Assembly: GCA_950097015.1 (NCBI GenBank)
Contig: CATNEN010000039.1
Span: 16,958,501 to 17,022,500, forward strand
Direction: 5' to 3'
DNA length: 64,000 nt
Source: Macrostomum hystrix
Taxonomy: Eukaryota; Platyhelminthes; Macrostomidae
Shown: positions 47,801 to 62,600 of the stretch, piece by piece
Position numbering within the stretch: position 1 is the first letter of the stretch
Layout of the letters: each line of letters begins with the position of its first letter
Notes under the pieces: generated by a model
Seen by the model: only the letters and a program-made list of their open reading frames with translations
Told to the model about the DNA's origin: nothing
Databases searched by the model: none
Translations under genes and position numbers: made by a program

Positions 47801-50800
47801 GGGTAGGCAGATTGGGGTAGACAGTAGGGTAGGCAGATTGGAAAAGACAGTAGGGTAGGCAGATATGGGTAGACAGTAGGGTAGGCAGATTGGGGTAGGT
47901 AGATTGGGGTACACAGTAGGGTAGGCAGATTGGGGTAGATAGTAGGGTAGGCAGATTGGAAAAGACAGTAGGGTAGGCAGATTGGGGAAGACAGGTTAGG
48001 GTAGATGGAATGGGGAAGACGGGAGAGAGTAGAAGGAAAACAATAAGCCCACACTAACCGTTGACTTTAAACACACACACACACACAGACACCGTGCCAG
48101 GTGGTGCAGCATAAGGCCACTCCTAAGCTTAAAGTATAAAAGTGCAACAACAATTCTCGCTGTTTGAGTGCGAATTTTATTCGTATAGATAAAATCCGGT
48201 TAATTCTGTCACGCGCTCATACACAGAGTGATAGATGGACACAATGTCACACCACTGCGCTGGTTAGACCATGCATGGCCTTATTATAATTTGCCTTTCA
48301 AACTCGCCTAACACACCACCACTACTGTAAAACGAAGGAGAAAGTAAAATTAGAAGATTCACAAGGGTCAAGGCGATAGCACACACTCACACAACACTGG
48401 ATAGTGACCTATGACCATTAACCCATGGTTCCATTTACTGTACCTAACTCCTTACTTTCAGATTGTGCTTTGAATAAATGCAAAGATATTTTCAACTGCA
48501 CTACAAGGCTAGCTAGTTTCTTTTATTGAATAGAGAAAATGTTCTGATATTCAATGGAATTATGGGATAAAAGAAGAATATTTTGTCCATTTAAAGATTC
48601 AGATAGGATCCGGCAAGAATAGTAGGAATAAAATGGGATCTGGGAAAAATGGTAGGATTCAAATTGGGATCTGGGAGGAATGGTCGGATTGAAATGAGAG
48701 CTGGCAAAAGTTGTAGGATTTAAATGGGATCTGGGAAGAATGTTAGGATTTAAATGGGATCTGGGAAGAATGGTAGGATTAAAATGGGATCTGGGAAGAA
48801 TGGTAGAATTTAAATGGGATCTGGGAAGAATGGTAGGATTTAAATGGGATCTGGGAAGAATGGTAGGATTTAAATGGGATCTGGGAAGAATGGTAGGATT
48901 TAAATGGGATCTATAAAGAATGGTAGGATTTAAATGGGATCTGGAAAGAATGGTAGGATTTAAATGGGATCTGGAAAGAATGGTAGAATTTAAATGGGAT
49001 CTGGGAAGAATGGTAGGATTTAGATTGGGATCTGGGAGGAATGGTCGGATTGAAATGAGAGCTGGCAAAAGTTGTAGGATTGAAATGGGATCTGGGAAGA
49101 ATGTTAGGATTTAAATGGGATCTGGGAAGAATGGTAGGATTAAAATGGGATCTGGGAAGAATGGTAGAATTTAAATGGGATCTGGAAAGAATGGTAGGAT
49201 TTAAATGGGATCTGGGAAGAATGGTAGGATTTAAATGGGATCTGGGAAGAATGGTAGGATTTAAATGGGATCTATAAAGAATGGTAGGATTTAAATGGGA
49301 TCTGGAAAAAATGGTAGAATGTAAATGAGATCTGGGAAGTATGGTAGGATTTAAATGGGATCTGGAAAGAATGGTAGGATTTAAATGGGATCTGGGAAGA
49401 ATGGTAGGATTTAAATGGGATCTGGGAAGAATGGTAGGATTTAAATGGGATCTGGGAAGAATGGTAGGATTTAAATGGGATCTGGGAAGAATGGTAGGAT
49501 TTAAATGGGATCTGCAAAGAATGGTAGGATTTAAATAGGATCTGGAAAGAATGGTAGGATTTAAATGGGATCTATAAGGAATGTTAGGATTTAAATGGGA
49601 TCTGGAAAGAATGGTAGGATTTAAATGGGATCTGGAAAGAATGGTAGGATTTAAATGGGATCTGGGAAGAATGGTAGGATTTAAATGGGATCTGGAAAGA
49701 ATGGTAGGATTTAAATGGGATCTGCAAAGAATGGTAGGATTTAAATAGGATCTGGAAAGAATGGTAGGATTTAAATGGGATCTATAAGGAATGTTAGGAT
49801 TTAAATGGGATCTGGAAAGAATGGTAGGATTTAAATGGGATCTGGAAAGAATGGTAGGATTTAAATGGGATCTGGGAAGAATGGTAGGATTTAAATGGGA
49901 TCTGGAAAGAATGGTAGGATTTAAATGGGATCTGGGAAGAATGGTAGGATTTAAATGGGATCTGGAAAGAATGGTAGGATTTAAATGGGATCTGGAAAGA
50001 ATGGTAGGATTTAAATGGGATCTGGGAAGAATGGTAGGATTTAAATGGGATCTGGAAAGAATGGTAGGATTTAAATGGGATCTGGAAAGAATGGTAGGAT
50101 TTAAATGGGATCTGGGAAGAATGGTAGGATTTAAATGGGATCTGGAAAGAATGGTAGGATTTAAATGGGATCTGGGAAGAATGGTTGGATTAAAATGGGA
50201 TCTGGAAAGAATGGTAGGATTTAAATGGGATCTGGGAAGAATGGTAGGATTTAAATGGGATCTATAAAGAATGGTAGGATTTAAATGGGATCTGGAAAAA
50301 ATGGTAGAATGTAAATGAGATCTGGGAAGTATGGTAGGATTTAAATGGGATCTGGAAAGAATGGTAGGATTTAAATGGGATCTGGGAAGAATGGTAGGAT
50401 TTAAATGGGATCTGGGAAGAATGGTAGGATTTAAATGGGATCTGGGAAGAATGGTAGGATTTAAATGGGATCTGGGAAGAATGGTAGGATTTAAATGGGA
50501 TCTGCAAAGAATGGTAGGATTTAAATAGGATCTGGAAAGAATGGTAGGATTTAAATGGGATCTATAAGGAATGTTAGGATTTAAATGGGATCTGGAAAGA
50601 ATGGTAGGATTTAAATGGGATCTGGAAAGAATGGTAGGATTTAAATGGGATCTGGGAAGAATGGTAGGATTTAAATGGGATCTGGAAAGAATGGTAGGAT
50701 TTAAATGGGATCTGCAAAGAATGGTAGGATTTAAATAGGATCTGGAAAGAATGGTAGGATTTAAATGGGATCTATAAGGAATGTTAGGATTTAAATGGGA

Positions 50801-53800
50801 TCTGGAAAGAATGGTAGGATTTAAATGGGATCTGGAAAGAATGGTAGGATTTAAATGGGATCTGGGAAGAATGGTAGGATTTAAATGGGATCTGGAAAGA
50901 ATGGTAGGATTTAAATGGGATCTGGGAAGAATGGTAGGATTTAAATGGGATCTGGAAAGAATGGTAGGATTTAAATGGGATCTGGAAAGAATGGTAGGAT
51001 TTAAATGGGATCTGGGAAGAATGGTAGGATTTAAATGGGATCTGGAAAGAATGGTAGGATTTAAATGGGATCTGGAAAGAATGGTAGGATTTAAATGGGA
51101 TCTGGGAAGAATGGTAGGATTTAAATGGGATCTGGAAAGAATGGTAGGATTTAAATGGGATCTGGGAAGAATGGTTGGATTAAAATGGGATCTGGAAAGA
51201 ATGGTAGGATTTAAATGGGATCTGGGAAGAATGGTAGGATTTAAATGGGATCTGGGAAGAATGGTTGGATTAAAATGGGATCTGGAAAGAATGGTAGGAT
51301 TTAAATGGGATCTGGGAAGAATGGTAGGATTAAAATGGGATCTGGAAAGAATGGTAGGATTTAAATGGGATCTGGAAAGAATGGTAGGATTTAAATGGGA
51401 TCTGGGAAGAATGGTAGGATTTAAATGGGATCTGGGAAGAATGGTAGGATTTAAATTGGATCTGGAAAGAATGGTAGGATTTAAATGGGATCTGGGAAGA
51501 ATGGCGGGATTTAAATGGGATCTGGAAAGAATGGTAGGATTTAAATGGGATCTGGAAAGAATGGTAGGATAAAAAAATTCAATTTAATACTTTTAATGGA
51601 AACAATATACAAACTCACCATAACTAGATTGACAAGCGATACAGCATTCAGTGTAATATCCCAGAAGTACATCATGCCCAGCATGGAGTTGAGTATAAGG
51701 GCGATAGTTAGCAGGATGATGCAGGTTGAAAATAGGTCGAAGCCGAGTAGAATAAATGTGACCACGCCGATAGCGGCGACGCAAATGGACAGGTTAACTA
51801 CGGTGTCGTGCACAATGGTCAAGTACTGCTCGTAGAATACGTAAAAGACACTGTATGGATAGACGTTGATGTCCCTGGAATTGAAGTAGACACGCTTTGT
51901 ACAGGCCTTGATTTTTAGACTCATCTTATGTCTGATCTTGGAACTCATCTCAGGACTCATTTAGGGACTCATCTCAGGACTCATTTAGGGACTCATCTTG
52001 GGACTCATCTCAGGACTTATTTAGGGACTTATCTCAGGACTCATTTAGGGACTCATCTCAGGACTCATTTAGGGACTCATCTTAGGACTAATTTAGGGAC
52101 TCATCTTGGGACTCATTTAGGGACTCATCTCAGGACTCATTTAGGGACTCATCTCAGGACTTATTTAGGGACTCATCTCAGGACTCATTTAGGGACTCAT
52201 CTCAGGACTCATTTAGGGACTCATCTTAGGACTCATTTAGGGACTCATCTTAGGACTAATTTAGGGACTCATCTTAGGACTCATTTAGGGACTCATCTTA
52301 GGACTAATTTAGGGACTCATCTCAGGACTCATTTAGGGACTCATCTCAGGACTCATTTAGGGACTCATCTTAGGAATGATATTGGTATCAATCTGAGGAC
52401 GTATTTTAGGACTAATTTTAGGCCTGATCTCGAGACTGATGTTGAAAAATGAGAAAATGTCTAACAATAAAATCAGAACAGTGAACTCACCTAGACTGTG
52501 TGACATTGTAAAAGTAGTCATTAATATCGTCCGTCATTTTAATAGCCATCTTATAAGCGTTGATAAAGTCGTCTCCTGTTCTTAGCACCGAGTGATAAGT
52601 CATGAAGTTTGAGGCCAGTACCCGACCAGTGTCATTGGATCTAGAGATTGCGGTGGCGTAGGCCGCGTGACCGCCTTTGGCGCAGGCCGCGCCCGGGTTG
52701 TCCATCAGGAAATAGTTCATGTAGCGATAGAACTGATCTGGCACAGGCCTGCCATCGCTAGTGAAGCTAACATTGCAGGATTTGCAATCGGTTGCTAGGC
52801 TGGTTGCTGGGCAGAAACCGCCGGACTGATTGGTGTGATAGCGGCAGCAGGGCGGCTGGCCGGATGGATCCAGCCAATCAATGTAGTCATCGAACCAGGA
52901 ACTAGGCGGACTCACAATATAAGAATAGGTTGGTATCTGGGATAATTGGGAGAGCTGGCCGATCATGGACTTTTGCGGACAGCCCGCCCGACTGCAAACC
53001 AGATTTTGCTGCGCCGGATTAGCGTAATCCAATGGTCCGCGAACAACAAAATACACTGGCGCTCCAACACTCAGGTAGCGTTTGATACCGTCGAAATAAT
53101 CAATAACGTAGCTATCCTCGGGCATACTGATCTCTTGGTCAAGGCCAATTCGGACATTGTGAACCGATGCCAGACACAGGCATGCCCAGCCAGTGAAGAT
53201 CAGGATTATAAATGGCCGAATCCAGGATTGGAATAGGACAGCCGATATGTAGCGCTTAAACAATTGAAACAATAGGCCACTGCTGGAATCGTCCTTAGCT
53301 GGGGTGGGTGCTGAGTCTATAATCTCCTGCGGTAGGCGCTGCTCACTCTGCTGCTGCTGTTGCTTGTTGAACACCAGGCAGCAGAGAACATCAGGCCTAC
53401 CCAGAGCTTGTCTCTTAGCGTCCAAAGATAGCAGGGCTACGAAACAGCTGATCTGCAGCAGGAAGTCCACTAGCACTGCCATGCCAGCGTACAGTGCGAA
53501 CACTCGAACTGCCGGCATTGATGTCAGGGCGCCAAAGAAGAAGGCCACTGATTCGCTGAGACTGCTCAACAGCATGCTGGGACCCACGCTGCCCACTGAT
53601 CTGGCGATGCGGGCCTACAGGAGGGTGGGAATACAGCAGCTGAGGACTGCCCCATTCTATCTTCCCAGTCTACCCCATTATATCTACCCAGGCTACCCCA
53701 TTATATCTACCCAGTCTACCCCATTCTATCTACCCAGTCTACCCCATTATATCTACCCAGTCTACCCCATTATATCTACCCAGGCTACCCCATTATATCT

Positions 53801-56648
53801 ACCCAGGCTACCCCATTCTATCTACCCAGTCTACCACATTGTATCTACCCAGTCTACCCCATTATATCTACCCAGGCTACCCCATTATATCTACCCAGTC
53901 TACCCCATTCTATCTACCCAGTCTACCCGATTCTATCTACCCAGTCTACCCGATTCTATCTACCCAGTCTACCCCATTTTATCTACCCAGTCTACCCCAT
54001 TCTTTCAACCCTGTCTACCCCATTTTATCTACTTTATCTACCCTATGACATATACCCAGTGTACCCTGTTCTATCTATCATGTCTGCCCCATTCTATCAG
54101 CCCAGTGTACCCCATTCTTTCAACCCTGTCTTCCGCCTAATATACAACCTGTCTACCTCATTCTATCTACACAGTCTACCCCATTCTCTCTACCCTGTCC
54201 ACGAGAGTCTAGCCACCCCTGAAGTCGAAAAACTTTATTTCTATCTACAAAGTCAGTATTCTCCATTTCATCTACCCTGTCTACGCCATGTCAGTCTAGA
54301 GGATCACAAGCTTACCTCAATGCAGTCGGCATAGGCGGTATCTCGCTGGTAATGCTGCACCAGAATGAAGATATTGTCAACTCCAACTGCCAGTACAAGA
54401 AATGGCACCACTTCAATAATGATGAGGGTGGCAGGGAAGCCCAGATAGCTCCAGACACCCAGTGAGCAGGCTACCGCTATGAGCACTATGACAACACCGG
54501 CTAGACCCAGTGTGACCTTGGCGTCAACAGCTAGCCTGCCGCACGATTTGTACTGGCCCAGTGTAATAGTGACATACGCGAACATCACCAGGTAGCTAAT
54601 TAGAATAGTGAGCACATCTGAGTTCGATTCCCGGTTTAATTCGTCTTCGATTGATCGCTCGGAGGAATAGCGAACATCGTAATCTGCCGCGTTCTCTTCT
54701 TTGAATTGGCGAGCAACCTGGAGGAAGGCGGCCTCCCACTCTTTGGCAGCGCGAACCTGGATTAGAGAGTCAGGTGAAACAGATGGGTTGGTTGGCATTG
54801 ACTGTCTGATAGATCTAACGATTGTTATTAAAGGTATCTAGAGATCTAACTGCTTAGGTATCTAGAGATCTAACTGCTTAGGTATCTAGAGATCTAACTG
54901 CTTAGGTATCTAGAGATCTAACTGCTTAGGTATCTAGAGATCTAACTGCTTAGGTATCTACAGATCTAACTGCTAAAGAATCTAAAGATCTAACTGCTAA
55001 AGTATCTACAGATCTAACTGCTAAAGTATCTACAGATCTAACTGCTTAGGTATCTAGACATATAACTGCTAAAGAATCTACAGATCTAACTGCTTAGGTA
55101 TCTAGAGATCTAACTGCTTAGGTATCTAGAGATCTAACTGCTTAGGTATCTAGAGATCTAACTGCTTAGGTATCTACAGATCTAACTGCTTAGGTATCTA
55201 CAGATCTAACTGCTTTGAATCTAAAGATCTAACTGCTAAAGTATCTACAGATCTAACTGCTAAAGTATCTACAGATCTAACTGCTTAGGTATCTAGAGAT
55301 ATAACTGCTAAAGAATCTACAGATCTAACTGCTTAGGTATCTAGAGATCTAACTGCTAAAGAATCTACAGATCTAACTGCTAAAATATCTACAGATCTGA
55401 AGATTTTAATTTCAGAAGATGCAGAGTAATATTTAATAGAACAGACAATAAAATTGAACTACCTGCTTGGAGTCCTGGTTAACATCGTTATTAACAAGAA
55501 AAGTGAGAACAATAGCGCTGGCATTCAGATACTCCGTGCCATTGTAGCCGCCAAACACCACCCACGGATAGATCGGGCCGCCCCATTCGGCGAAGCAGCT
55601 CATCTGGATCGGACTATTGTCATTCATACTGATGGGATTCTGTGTACAGGCCAGCAGGTGTGTTATCCAATCAGCGTCTACCAGCTCATAGACTGGATCA
55701 AAGAAATGGGTCGCGTTTAGATTGGTCTCGTTACTTTGAAAATATCCCAACGGACTCTGTACGGCACAGGTTGAATAATCTGGAGCCAGAGGCTTAAAGC
55801 AGATGTCCGTGAGGCTGATGTTCCTGCCAAATGTGTCACTCCACACCATCATCCCAGTGATGTGAGTCTGCAGTTTCAGCAGCATCTGTAGGAAATTCAG
55901 TTGCACCACCGGGCTGAACACTTTGTAAGGCAAGATTTGGAAATAGGGATCGTGCGAGAACAGGCTCTGATTTCTAGGAATCACGATGATCTGTTCGGAC
56001 CGGTAGAAAGGCCTGTAGATCAGGGAGAATTTAAGAAGACAAATAATAAAGTTGGTTCCGAATCACAATTAAAAATCTGATTTTTTAAAGTCATAAAAGG
56101 CTTTAATTAAAAATCCCAAATTAGGCTTTGAATAATAATCCCAAATTAGGCTTTGAATAATAGTCCCAAATTAGGCTTTGAATAATAATCCCAAATTAGG
56201 CTTTGAATATTAGTCCCAAATTAGGCTTTGAATAATAATCCCAAATTAGGCTTTGAATAATAGTCCCAAATTAGGCTTTGAATAATAGTCCCAAATTAGG
56301 CTTTGAATAATAGTCCCAAATTAGGCTTCAATTAAAATATCCTCAATACGATTCTCACCCGAAATTTTTATCGAAAAAGTTCTTCTGCAGTCTAGCCGTA
56401 GAATCCGGGGCACTCCACAATTCCACAGGATCTGTGGTGACCTTGAAGAACAACACACCGCAGGACAGGGCAACACAGACTAGCAAACCAGCAATCAGGA
56501 CAATGACAGGCTTATCAGCAACCAGCCGACCCCAAGCAGTGAATGCGGCTTCCAGTCTGGCTTCAAACTCAGCGTTGATCCGATCGCCGCAGCTGACATC
56601 CTTGTATGTCAGCTGACTGTCTTCAGAACCGACGCCATTAGAGGTAGA

Positions 56649-56681
<33 letters not shown>

Positions 56682-59600
56682 ATTCCGTTCATTTTCAAAT
56701 CGTTTAAAGCCCAGGCTATTATTAGCATAGACGTGAACGTAGATGTTGACCGCGCCGAAAACTAGTATGAAAACTGCGTAGACAACATATAGGACGAGGT
56801 ACCAGCCGTCAACGCCGAGGATTCGCCATGGCTTCGGCGGAGCGGGAATCGGCGGCGGCTTCACACACGCGGCCTGCCGTTGAGTTTATTATGCAGTTTC
56901 ATGAATAGCTCTCTGATCAATTTAAGCATTTTATAGTTTAAGTATAACTAAACAAACACAAGGCTCATTATTAGGGTCATTTGATTGCCTATGACCAACT
57001 ATAGTTAGAGCTCATTCATTCAGTCATTTGATTGCCTATGACCAACTAAAGTTAGAGCTCATTCATTCAGTCATTTGATTACCTATGACCAACTAAAGTT
57101 AGAGCTCATTCATTCAGTCATTTGATTGCCTATGACCAACTATAGTTAGAGCTCATTCATTCAGTCATTTGATTGCCTATGACCAACTATAGTTAGAACT
57201 CATTCATTCAGTTATTTGATTGCCTATGACCAACTATAGTTAGAGCTCATTCATTCAGTTATTTGATTGCCTATGACCAACTATAGTTAGAGCTCATTCA
57301 TTCAGTTATTTGATTGCCTATGACCAACTATAGTTAGAGCTCATTCATTCAGTTATTTGATTGCCTATGACCAACTATAGTTAGAACTCATTCATCCAGT
57401 CATTTGATTGCCTATGACCAACTAAAGTTAGAGCTCATTCATCCAGTCATTTGATTGCCTACGACCAACTATAGTTAGAGCTCATTCATTCAGTTATTTG
57501 ATTGCCTATGACCAACTATAGTTAGAGCTCATTCATTCAGTCATTTGATTGCCTATGACCAACTATAGTTAGAGCTCATTCATTCAGTTATTTGATTGCC
57601 TATGACCAACTATAGTTAGAGCTCATTCATTCAGTTATTTGATTGCCTATGACCAACTATAGTTAGAGCTCATTCATTCAGTTATTTGATTGCCTATGAC
57701 CAACTATAGTTAGAGCTCATTCATTCAGTTATTTGATTGCCTATGACCAACTATAGTTAGAGCTCATTCATTCAGTTATTTGATTGCCTATGACCAACTA
57801 TAGTTAGAGCTCATTCATTCAGTTATTTGATTGCCTATGACCAACCATAGTTAGAGCTCATTCATTCAGTCATTTGATTGCCTATGACCAACTATAGTTA
57901 GAGCTCATTCATCCAGTCATTTGATTGCCTACGACCAACTATAGTTAGAACTCATTCATTCAGTTATTTGATTGCCTATGACCAACTAAAGTTAGAGCTC
58001 ATTCATCCAGTCATTTGATTGCCTATGACCAACTAAAGTTAGAGCTCATTCATCCAGTCATTTGATTGCCTACGACCAACTATAGTTAGAGCTCATTCAT
58101 TCAGTTATTTGATTGCCTATGACCAACTATAGTTAGAGCTCATTCATTCAGTCATTTGATTGCCTACGACCAACTATAGTTAGAGCTCATTCATTCAGTT
58201 ATTTGATTGCCTATGACCAACTAAAGTTAGAGCTCATTCATCCAGTCATTTGATTGCCTATGACCAACTAAAGTTAGAGCTCATTCATCCAGTCATTTGA
58301 TTGCCTACGACCAACTATAGTTAGAGCTCATTCATTCAGTTATTTGATTGCCTATGACCAACTATAGTTAGAGCTCATTCATTCAGTCATTTGATTGCCT
58401 ATGACCAACTATAGTTAGAGCTCATTCATTCAGTTATTTGATTGCCTATGACCAACTAAAGTTAGAGCTCATTCATTCAGTTATTTGATTGCCTATGACC
58501 AACTATAGTTAGAACTCATTCATTCAGTCATTTGATTGCCTATGACCAACTATAGTTAGAGCTCATTCATTCAGTTATTTAATTGCCTATGACCAACTAT
58601 AGTTAGAACTCATTCATTCAGTCATTTGATTGCCTATGACCAACTAAAGTTAGAGCTCATTCATTCAGTCATTTGATTGCCTATGACCAACTATAGTTAG
58701 AGCTCATTCATTCAGTCATCTGATTATGAATGACTAACTATTAAACTCAATTAATAGATCATATATAAAAACTATGTTAGCAACTATATAACAAATGTTC
58801 TTTCAGCTGTCATATATCTTAGCCTATAAATGACCAACCCAAACACTCATGAATTTGGTCATCTGATGCGCTGTGACTAACGAACTCAGATTACAAAGTG
58901 TATGTGTGCGGTTTAATCAGAAACTAAACTTCTAGTTACAGCCAGTTGATAGACCTATCTAAATGACAAAAGCTGTTATTTATTTATCAGATTGCTTAGT
59001 ATTAGATAAACATAAGCGAACTTCGGTCATGAAAATTTGTTTATTTGCATAACTGATTTAATCGTATTACGTCACCACATAAAGATGAACTTAGAAGATA
59101 AAACTTCTAATACGTATACTATAATGAGCTACAAAATAAAGTAAAGTTTTTAATTAACATTAGCATTCAAGAAGTCATTATTTAGAATTTTAAACAAAAT
59201 ACGTGAAAGTGGCAGATAAAATATTTTATGCTTTGTAAACTCGAAAAGCTACACGAAAACAGGATACAACCAGCTCACAGAAGATAGAATAGAAAGAACT
59301 AAATTTATTTTGTTCGTTAGGTGCTATCTACTAGAAATATGACTCAGTGGAGAGATGAGACACGGGAGAGGTGAGATACAGGAGAGAAGAGACACGGAAG
59401 AGATGAGACACGGGAGGGATGAGACACGGGAGAGATGAGACACGGGAGAGATGAGACACGGGAGGGATGAGATACAGGAGAGAAGAGACACGGAAGAGAT
59501 TAGACACGGGAGGGATGAGACATGGGAGAGATGAGATACGGGAGAGATGAGATATGGGAGAGATGAGACACGGGAGGGATGAGACACGGGAGAGATGAGA

Positions 59601-62600
59601 TACAGGAGAGAAGAGACACGGAAGAGATGAGACACGGGAGGGATGAGATACAGGAGAGAAGAGACACGGAAGAGATGAGACACGGGAGGGATGAGACACG
59701 GGAGAGATGAGATATGGGAGAGATGAGACACGGGAGAGATGAGATATGGGAGAGATGAGACACGGGAGGGATGAGACATGGGAGAGGTGAGATACGGGAG
59801 AGAAGAGACACGGAAGAGATGAGACACGGGAGGGATGAGATACAGGAGAGAAGAGACACGGAAGAGATTAGACACGGGAGGGATGAGACATGGGAGAGAT
59901 GAGATACGGGAGAGATGAGATATGGGAGAGATGAGACACGGGAGGGATGAGACACGGGAGAGATGAGATACAGGAGAGAAGAGACACGGAAGAGATGAGA
60001 CACGGGAGGGATGAGATACAGGAGAGAAGAGACACGGAAGAGATGAGACACGGGAGGGATGAGACACGGGAGAGATGATACACGGGAGAGATGATACACG
60101 GGAGAGATGAGACATGGGAGAGATGAGACACGGGAGAGATGAGACATGGGAGAGATGAGACACGAGAGAGATGAGACATGGGAGAGATGAGACACGGGAG
60201 GGATGAGACATGGGAGAGATGAGATACAGGAGAGAAGAGACACGGAAGAGATGAGACACGGGAGAGATAAGATATGGGAGAGATGAGACACGGGAGAGAT
60301 GAGATATGGGAGAGATGAGACACGGGAGGGATAGGACACAGGGGAGATATGAGACACGGGAGAGATGATACATGGGAGAGATGAGACATGGGAGGGATAG
60401 GACACAGGGGAGATATGAGACACGGGAGAGATGAGACACGGGAGGGATGATACATGGGAGAGATGAGACACGGGAGGGATGATACATGGGAGAGATGAGA
60501 CACGGGAGGGATGAGACACGGGAGGGATAGGACACAGGGGAGATATGAGACACGGGAGAGATGAGACACGGGAGAGATGATACATGGGAGAGATGAGACA
60601 CGGGAGGGATGAGACACGGGAGGGATAGGACACAGGGGAGATATGAGACACGGGAGAGATGAGACACGGGAGGGATGATACATGGGAGAGATGAGACACG
60701 GGAGGGATAGGACACAGGGGAGATATGAGACACGGGAGAGATGAGACACGGGAGAGATGATACATGGGAGAGATGAGACACGGGAGGGATGAGACACGGG
60801 AGGGATGATACATGGGAGAGATGAGACATGGGAGGGATGAGACACGGGAGGGATGATACATGGGAGAGATGAGACACGGGAGGGATGATACATGGGAGAG
60901 ATGAGACACGGGAGGGATAGGACACAGGGGAGATATGAGACACGGGAGAGATGAGACACGGGAGAGATGATACATGGGAGAGATGAGACACGGGAGGGAT
61001 GATACATGGGAGAGATGAGACACGGGAGGGATAGGACACAGGGGAGATATGAGACACGGGAGAGATGAGACACGGGAGGGATGATACATGGGAGAGATGA
61101 GACACGGGAGGGATGATACATGGGAGAGACGAGACACGGGAGGGATAGGACACAGGGGAGATATGAGACACGGGAGAGATGAGACACGGGAGAGATGATA
61201 CATGGGAGAGATGAGACACGGGAGGGATGAGACACGGGAGGGATGATACATGGGAGAGATGAGACACGGGAGGGATGATACATGGGAGAGATGAGACACG
61301 GGAGGGATGAGACACGGGAGGGATAAGACACAGGGGAGATATGAGACACGGGAGAGATGAGACACGGGAGGGATGATACATGAGAAAGAGAAAAAACAAT
61401 AGGGAGCAATGAGATAGGACAGGGCAGGTGTTGGAAGGAGCCAGGGGCCAGATACGGGAGCTTCGAGAGACCTGTCCCGCGGACCGGACTTTGCCGACCC
61501 GCCCTTCGACTGTAATAACTACACTTTACAAACTCTTGGAATATACAGGGCTGCACTGGACTAATACCACCAGGGGTTAAATACGAAATGCATTTATTCT
61601 ATTTCTAAAACTTGGCATTAGTGTGCAAGAATTTGTTAGCGAGCTGAAAGTGTAAGTCACTTGCCTAAAGCAGATAGCAATTCTAAGAAAGGGCAAAAGA
61701 AAGATAAAGAAAGGCATAAACTAGTATGAACGCAGAGTTAGCTGCTATGTCAGCGGTTTCTCTATAAAATTTTATTACCTGCATAGATTTATAGAGCCAA
61801 ATAAGACAATATGAAATATGATAAAAAATCTGAAATTTGGCTAGAGAAGTGAAATATTCTTAGAGAGAAGTCAAGATTCAGGAAGGATTAAGACTTAGGA
61901 TTCGAGAGAGGACAATGAGATTTTGAAAGAATTGTGACATTTTGAGAGTGGCGGTGAGATTTAGAGACTTGCTTGTGAGGTTTTGAGAGAGGATCGTGAG
62001 ATTTTGATAAAGGATCGTGAGATTTTGATAAAGGATCGTGAGATTTTGATAAAGGATCGTGAGATTTTGATAAAGGATCGTGAGATTTTGATAAAGGATC
62101 GTGAGATTTTGATAAAGGATCGTGAGATTTTGATAAAGGATCGTGAGATTTTGATAAAGGATCGTGAGATTTTGATAAAGAATCATGAGATTTTCATAAA
62201 GGATCGTAAGATTTTGATAAAGGATCGTGAGATTTTGATAAAGGATCGTGAGATTTTCATAAAGAATCGTAAGATTTTCATAAAGGATCGTAAGATTTTG
62301 ATAAAGGATCGTGAGATTTTGATAAAGGATCGTGAGATTTTGATAAAGAATCATGAGATTTTCATAAATGATCGTGAGATTTTGATAAAGGATCGTGAGA
62401 TTTTGATAAAGAATCGTGAGATTTTGAGATTGGATTGTGAGTCTTTGAGACATAAGATGAGAGGAGATGATGAGATAGGTTTATAGTAAAGGCGCTGTGA
62501 GAACGGTAAATAATTTTAGAGCGGCTTACCTGACAATCGGTGCACGAGCAGGGCGCTATTCCGCCTGCCTGATCGCCCAGTTGGCAACTAACCAAACTGG

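Noticed and set aside
59324..61556. 560-691-codon minus-strand frames
   Set aside because: Frames of a 16-bp minisatellite in three registers; no domain and no splice logic.
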